DNA from: Candidatus Binatus soli
GTDB taxonomy: Bacteria; Desulfobacterota; Binatia; Binatales; Binataceae
Direction of reading: 5' to 3'
Assembly: GCA_002479255.1 (NCBI GenBank)
Contig: DLMJ01000009.1
Coordinates: 1-20,374, forward strand
Length of the DNA: 20,374 bases
In this document: positions 15,731 to 20,374 of the stretch, one piece after another
Layout: each line of letters starts with the position of its first letter
How positions within the stretch are numbered: the stretch's first letter is position 1
Notes under the pieces: generated by a model
Seen by the model: only the letters and a program-made list of their open reading frames with translations
Database searches by the model: none
Told to the model about the DNA's origin: nothing
Translations under genes and position numbers: made by a program

Positions 15731-18700
15731 CTACGCGTTCAGTCCAGCGAGCACCGACTTGGCGTCTTTCAGGTCCGCGGTGTCGATGCCCTCGGTGAAC
15801 CAGTTGGAGATTTCGGCGAGCATTGTGCGAGCCTGGTCGCGTTTGCCTTGCTGGTCGAGCAGGCCGGCGAGGCTGGTTGTCGCGCGGAGTTCCCACGAGC
15901 GCGCCTGTTGCCGCACCGCAATCTCGATCGCACGCCGGAAGCATCGCTCCGCTTCGGCTGCACCGTCCGGCAGGATTAGCATCGTCTGGCCGCGGAGCCG
16001 GTGAATTTCCGCTTCGAGCAATCGATGGTCCATTTGCTCACTCCGCTGAGCCGCCAGGTCGAGTTCTCGCAGACATTCATCGGGACGCTTCATCATAAGG
16101 TACAGTTCCGCAAGCAGCACGAATGAGAACGAGTAGATCAGGTCAGCGTTACTGGCGGCCAGATGCTCGGCGGACTCTTTCATCATCGTGAGGCCGGTCG
16201 TCAGCGCAGCTTCATCACCCCGATAGTATCCTTCGCCGGCAATCGTGCGCGCGAGGCACATTTTTCCCGCCGCCAGCCAATACGGAAATCCGTATTCGGT
16301 CGAAAGTTCGATCAGGGTTTCAGACCGGGACCGCACATCCGCGTACTCGTGCCGGAAATGATTGAGCACGATCGCGTACAGGTGAACAAATGCAAGGCTG
16401 AAGGGACGGCGGAGCTGCGCCGCCATATCGTCTGCCTCGCGCATGCGCTGTCTCGCCTGCTCCGGATGCCCGCCTATATGCAGCGCCCACGCGAGATGGC
16501 AGCGCGACGGTATGACCGGCGCCTGCATCGACGGCAGATAGCGCGGAATGTCGCGATTGTAGATCTTGGCGACCATCTCCTGGTGTTCACGCGCCGCGGA
16601 AAACTCGCCCATCCAGAGTTGCGTCGATCCCATCGCGTTGTGCGCACCTGCTGTCGCAAGATCGCTTTGCATCCTGGCTGCCATGGCCAGCAACTGCTCC
16701 GCGATGACGCGGCTCTCGCGCAGTTTCCCGCTGGCATGATTGAAGCTCCACACACCAAACAGCACGCCGAAAGTTTCGGGCGTCTCACCGGCGCGGCAGC
16801 AGAGTTCCTGCGTGCGCGCGATGGTGCCCGCGATCTCCGGCGACGAAAAACCCTGTACCGCGACGATCAGCGGTCCCAGCATCATCTGTATCTTCAGCTC
16901 GCGTTGATCGCGTTCCCGCGATTCGGGCAGCTCGCCTATCCGCAGCAGTGCCTCGCGCGCGTACCGTATCGCGTCGTTGTATGCAGAGCGGATCCCCGCT
17001 TGCTCCGCCGCACGGCTCAGGTATTCGATCGCCTTGGGCGCGTTGGCGCTGTGGCCGTAGTGATGCGCCAGGTCGGTCAGGTGATCGTCGAGCGTCGCCG
17101 CGAACATCGCTTCGAGCGCCAGCGCCGTGCGCTCGTGAAGAATCCTCCGCCGCTCCATCAGCACGGAGCCGTAAGCAACTTCCTGCGTCAAAGCGTGCTT
17201 GAAGGTGTATTCGTTTTCGGGAAACGCGGGTTGTTCATAGATGAACTCGGCTGCCTGCAGGTTCGAAAGCATCGGAGCGAGTTCATGATCGGGCTTGCCG
17301 ACGACGCGCCGCACCAGGCCGACCGGAAATTCCTTGCCGATCACCGCGAGCGATTGCAGCAAGTCTTTGTCCGCCGGCGCGAGCTTGTCGATTCGCGCGG
17401 CCAGGATGCCCTTGACGGTCGAAGGTATCTCGATCGAGGTGAGCGGCTTGGCAAGTGACACCGTACCGTCTCGCACGAGCGCGCCCTGGTCGAACAGCAC
17501 CTGCACCATTTCCTCGATGAAAAATGGATTGCCCTCGGTGCGCTGGATGATCGCCGCCTTGAGTGGATCGAGCGCGGCCGCTTCGCCCAACATTGCCGTC
17601 AGCAGCTCGGCAGCATTGTCGGGCCCCAGTGGATCGAGCCGCAACTGAGTGTAGTAGGTCTTGTTGCCCCAGTTGTGGCGATACTCGGGCCGATAGTTGA
17701 CCATCATCAGAATTTGCGCGGTACCGATCGAGTCGGCAATCAGGTTCAGGATCGCTTCGGACTCCGTGTCGATCCAATGCAGATCCTCGAAGATAACGAT
17801 CAGCGGTTGGTTCATGCTCTCGCGCACGATGAGACTCTTGACCGCCTCGCGCGTGCGCCGGCGTCGAATCGAAGGATCCATTTCGTCCAGCCTTGCATCG
17901 CCGGACCGAATCCCAAGCATCGCGAACAGATGCAGCAGCGTATCTTCCAGCGCACGGTCCAGCGACAGCACCTTGCCGGTAACTTTCTCGCACCGCGTCC
18001 GCTCGTCGTCGCGATCAACAATTCGAAAATAGCTCTTGAGCAGATCCAGCACCGGCAGATACGCCGACGCTTTGCCGTGCGAGAACGAGAACGCCTCGAG
18101 CACCAGGCACTCGCTTTGCCCGCGCATCTTGAATTCGTAAAACAGGCGCGACTTGCCGACTCCAGCCTCGGCCATCGCCGCAACGATCTGGCCGTGTCCG
18201 CCGCGCGCCAGCTCGAGCGCCTTGTCCAGCTGATCCAGCTCCGCGCGCCGGCCCACGAACTTTGACAACCCGCGCAAAGCCGACATCTGCAGGCGCGTCC
18301 TGAGTGGACCGATCCCGATCACCTCGTACACGTTGATCGGATCGCTGACGCCCTTGATTCGCGCCGCGCCGAGCGGCTTCAAATCGAAGTAGCCGGCCGT
18401 GAGTTTCTGAGTCTGCTCCGTGATGACTATTGACCCTGTCGGCGCGAGCGTTTGCATCCGCGCCGCGAGGCTCATCGAGTGCCCAATCGGCGTGTACTCG
18501 GTGTGCGCATCATCGGTCCGAATCGAGCGGACCACCACTTCGCCGGTGTTGAGTCCCACCCGGATTTCGACCGGCGGATTTCCCGCCGCGCGCAGGCTGG
18601 CCGAATACCTGGCCATGCCCTCCTGCACGCGCAGCGCAGCGTAGAGACCTCGCTGGGCATGGTCTTCATGAGCGACCGGCGCGCCGAACAACGCGAATAT

Positions 18701-19117
18701 TCCATCGCCGGTGGATTGCACGATGTAACCGTCGTAGCGATGCACAGCGTCGATCATCAGCTTCAGGGCGGGATCGATAAGTGCGCGGGCCTCTTCGGGA
18801 TCGAGATCCTCCATCAGATCCATCGATCCCTTGATGTCGGCAAACAGCGCCGTGACCGTCTTGCGTTCGCCATCGGTCGCGAGCGCCTCGGGCTGCTCGG
18901 GCGCGACGCGAACTCCATCTCCCGGGGCGGGTGAAGCCGATACATCGGAGCCAAGCGAGGCGTGCCCACCGAGCGGGGCGGCGCATTGCGCGCAAAATTT
19001 CGCATCAGGCGCGTTCAGACGAGCGCATTTTGGACACGCCCGACTGAGGGGCGTCGCGCACTGATTGCAGAATCTCGCGTCTGCGGCGTTGTCGGTACCG
19101 CACTTCGCGCAACGCAT
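15731..19117 (-). CDS. Zinc-ribbon, adenylate/guanylate cyclase, AAA-ATPase and TPR protein
   Basis: A 1128-residue multidomain signalling protein. Residues 3-45 form a double zinc ribbon with four CxxC pairs (C3/C6, C17/C20, C28/C31, C42/C45). Residues about 84-268 are a class III nucleotide cyclase domain with metal ligands D94 (FADIKG) and D138 (GDGIFALFG), lysine K255 in RIKG, and R220. The usual transition-state asparagine is Ser216 (GHSMSLAARM). Residues about 285-560 are a STAND-like AAA ATPase with Walker A EAGVGKSR (317-324) and Walker B LIVIFEDLHWID (439-450). The remainder (about 650-1120) is helical TPR-like repeat. GGAAGG lies 8 nt before the ATG. Such chimeras probably couple ligand or partner sensing to cyclase activity; the signal is unknown. 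It has no membrane segment. Confidence 0.9.
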   Translation of the reverse strand: MRCAKCGTDNAADARFCNQCATPLSRACPKCARLNAPDAKFCAQCAAPLGGHASLGSDVSASPAPGDGVRVAPEQPEALATDGERKTVTALFADIKGSMDLMEDLDPEEARALIDPALKLMIDAVHRYDGYIVQSTGDGIFALFGAPVAHEDHAQRGLYAALRVQEGMARYSASLRAAGNPPVEIRVGLNTGEVVVRSIRTDDAHTEYTPIGHSMSLAARMQTLAPTGSIVITEQTQKLTAGYFDLKPLGAARIKGVSDPINVYEVIGIGPLRTRLQMSALRGLSKFVGRRAELDQLDKALELARGGHGQIVAAMAEAGVGKSRLFYEFKMRGQSECLVLEAFSFSHGKASAYLPVLDLLKSYFRIVDRDDERTRCEKVTGKVLSLDRALEDTLLHLFAMLGIRSGDARLDEMDPSIRRRRTREAVKSLIVRESMNQPLIVIFEDLHWIDTESEAILNLIADSIGTAQILMMVNYRPEYRHNWGNKTYYTQLRLDPLGPDNAAELLTAMLGEAAALDPLKAAIIQRTEGNPFFIEEMVQVLFDQGALVRDGTVSLAKPLTSIEIPSTVKGILAARIDKLAPADKDLLQSLAVIGKEFPVGLVRRVVGKPDHELAPMLSNLQAAEFIYEQPAFPENEYTFKHALTQEVAYGSVLMERRRILHERTALALEAMFAATLDDHLTDLAHHYGHSANAPKAIEYLSRAAEQAGIRSAYNDAIRYAREALLRIGELPESRERDQRELKIQMMLGPLIVAVQGFSSPEIAGTIARTQELCCRAGETPETFGVLFGVWSFNHASGKLRESRVIAEQLLAMAARMQSDLATAGAHNAMGSTQLWMGEFSAAREHQEMVAKIYNRDIPRYLPSMQAPVIPSRCHLAWALHIGGHPEQARQRMREADDMAAQLRRPFSLAFVHLYAIVLNHFRHEYADVRSRSETLIELSTEYGFPYWLAAGKMCLARTIAGEGYYRGDEAALTTGLTMMKESAEHLAASNADLIYSFSFVLLAELYLMMKRPDECLRELDLAAQRSEQMDHRLLEAEIHRLRGQTMLILPDGAAEAERCFRRAIEIAVRQQARSWELRATTSLAGLLDQQGKRDQARTMLAEISNWFTEGIDTADLKDAKSVLAGLNA

Positions 19118-19520
19118 TTGCGACTACCTTCCCGGAAGCAGATAGCCAAGTATCGCTACTGGACGCTCCAATTCATAGACGCGAACCTGGACAGCGCTTC
19201 AAAACGCGCCGAATGCTGCACGATCAAATCGATCGGACCATTGCAGTGTGGCGAACAATGCCTGAACGCAGCTTCATCTGGTCTGTGGCGAATTGCTGAT
19301 TCGTGGGGAAATCAGTAATTCGCCACACACAGGCAGCGGCATCTTCACAAACTCCGGATTTGTCGCCCGTGATGTCGGATCGCCGGCACGGCTGAGGTGC
19401 GATGTGTTCCCCGACGGGAACTCGCGCAATCGGCGTCCGGCGAGTAGGCTCACACCTGCTGGCGAAGGGCGATGCGGGCACAGCACGGGCTCGGAGCGTT
19501 GGCAACGACCAGAGGTGGCC
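19118..19520. promoter_or_regulatory. Divergent intergenic region between cyclase and radical SAM genes
   Basis: The 403 bp between the divergent starts must hold promoters for both genes, but none stands out. The open frames at 19224-19505 (-) and 18962-19318 (+) show no recognisable domain and are not counted. The main structure is an 18-bp-stem hairpin at 19284-19327, listed separately. Confidence 0.45.
19284..19327. repeat. 18-bp-stem inverted repeat
   Basis: Arms 19284-19301 (tgtggcgaattgctgatt) and 19310-19327 (aatcagtaattcgccaca) pair over 18 positions with one G-U and an 8-nt loop. It lies midway between two divergent genes, so a shared terminator is unlikely. An operator, an mRNA leader structure or a small palindromic repeat are possible. 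Confidence 0.75.
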
Positions 19521-20374
19521 ATGCTGGTATTTCTAATCCATGTTCGCGACCCGCAATTTTACGCCGTGCCGGCGGACGGCCGCGCGAAAAACGGCAACCT
19601 GCGCATTATGGGGTTCCCGCCGATCGGCATCATGTCGCTCTCCGCGGTGCTCAAGCGCGCCGGCCATGAATGCGTGATGTTCGACCAGGCCAACCCCGAG
19701 ACTCCAAACCAGGTCATCGTCGAGCAGATTCGCATGCGGCGGCCCCAACTGGTCGGGTTGAGTTTTCTGAGCACGACCAGTTATCCCTACGCCAAGATTC
19801 TCGCCCGCCAGATCTGCGCCTCAGATTCCAAGGTCAAAGTCGCCATTGGCGGCGTCTTCGCGACGCTGAACGCGCCGCTGGTGAAACTGCAATGCAGCGA
19901 AGTGGATTTTGTCTGCCGCGGTGACGGTGAGCAGTTGATTCTCGACCTGGTTGAGCAGCTCGACAATCCGGCGGCTGTCGCCGGGCTGACCTGGGCGCGA
20001 GACGGCCAGGTGGTAAACAATCCAGACCGCGCTGTCGAACGCGACCTCGACCAGTGGCCTTTTCCGGACCGCGAAAGCCTCGCGCTGGACTTCATCGAGT
20101 CGATGCCGCTGGATGTGCCCGCGGTTCTGTCAATGGACCGTTTCACCACGATGCAGACGTCGCGCGGATGCCCGTGGCCCTGCGTTTTCTGCGACATTCC
20201 GGCCTTCAACCAGAGCAAGTGGCGCTCCCGGAGCCCTCAGCACGTGCTCGCGGAATTCGATCATCTGAAGGAACACGGCTACGGTGCGGTGTACTTTGTC
20301 GACGATCATTTCCTGTTGCAACCCAAGCGGATCGAAGCCATCTGCAAAGGGCTAATCGACAGCGGTCCGACCAT
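19521..20374 (+). CDS. B12-binding-domain radical SAM protein, partial
   Basis: This gene runs off the window; 284 residues are visible from ATG 19521, which follows AGAGGTG. The N-terminal half (about 28-175) is a cobalamin-binding-type Rossmann domain: GFPPIGIMSLSAVLKRAGHE, VGLSFLSTTSYPYAK, VAIGGVFATLNAP and RGDGEQLI. It lacks a clear DxHxxG, as is common in this class. A radical SAM domain then begins at TSRGCPWPCVFCD, with C217-x3-C221-x2-C224 binding the 4Fe-4S cluster, followed by YFVDDHF. BchE-like cyclases, methyltransferases and hopanoid enzymes share this layout, so the reaction cannot be fixed from this part. Confidence 0.9.
   Translation, partial: MLVFLIHVRDPQFYAVPADGRAKNGNLRIMGFPPIGIMSLSAVLKRAGHECVMFDQANPETPNQVIVEQIRMRRPQLVGLSFLSTTSYPYAKILARQICASDSKVKVAIGGVFATLNAPLVKLQCSEVDFVCRGDGEQLILDLVEQLDNPAAVAGLTWARDGQVVNNPDRAVERDLDQWPFPDRESLALDFIESMPLDVPAVLSMDRFTTMQTSRGCPWPCVFCDIPAFNQSKWRSRSPQHVLAEFDHLKEHGYGAVYFVDDHFLLQPKRIEAICKGLIDSGPT

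Noticed and set aside
16163..17458. 431-codon plus-strand frame
   Set aside because: It is the antisense shadow of the high-GC cyclase gene, with arginine-rich composition typical of such shadows.
19224..19505. 93-codon minus-strand frame
   Set aside because: It covers the 18-bp hairpin in an intergenic region and has no recognisable motif or ribosome-binding site.

Overview
The window is a high-GC bacterial chromosome segment. It combines ordinary chromosomal genes (queE, larC, a dksA-type regulator, galU, two tRNAs, a nitronate-monooxygenase-like enzyme) with mobile-type sequence. The mix of a DUF1329 exported protein, a chimeric adenylate cyclase/ATPase and a B12-binding radical SAM enzyme would fit a soil lineage of the former Deltaproteobacteria or Candidatus Binatota. 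That placement is a guess from gene content, not a phylogenetic result.

Layout. 1-75: relic of the 5' end of an insertion-sequence transposase. About 105-2973: cassette 1, made of a small zinc-ribbon gene (-), a divergent conserved intergenic region, a 17-codon leader ORF, a DUF2924 gene and a large serine recombinase (+). 3028-3302: a tRNA-Ser(GGA) gene (-) and the repeat that trails it. 3434-7722: nitronate monooxygenase (+), queE and larC (-, overlapping by 4 nt), dksA-like and galU (+), tRNA-Ala(CGC). 7723-10441: a second copy of the tRNA-trailing repeat, a small hypothetical gene (-), a DUF1329 gene (-), then a third copy of the repeat attached to the 3' end of a tRNA with no 5' half. 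10507 to about 13412: cassette 2, an inverted diverged copy of cassette 1 whose recombinase carries one in-frame amber stop. 13413-15700: intergenic DNA with a strong palindrome, a DDE transposase gene, and small ORFs including a 37-aa single-helix membrane peptide. 15731-19117: a 1128-aa zinc-ribbon/adenylate cyclase/AAA/TPR protein (-). 19521 to the end: a B12-binding radical SAM protein cut by the window edge.

How it fits together. The two recombinase cassettes point toward each other across 7.5 kb of chromosomal genes. Each recombinase stop codon lies about 55-65 bp from the outer end of a roughly 185-nt repeat, and that repeat starts directly after a tRNA 3' end (tRNA-Ser on the left, a tRNA 3' fragment on the right). 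A third copy of the repeat follows tRNA-Ala without a recombinase. The repeat keeps a 7-bp GC hairpin and a constant spacing to the tRNA. It therefore looks like a tRNA-linked element that may be a structured RNA, a terminator, or a target for the cassette. This association, plus the conserved 17-codon leader overlapping DUF2924 and the unusually conserved divergent region, are the main candidates for something undescribed. DUF2924 next to a recombinase is itself a known pairing.
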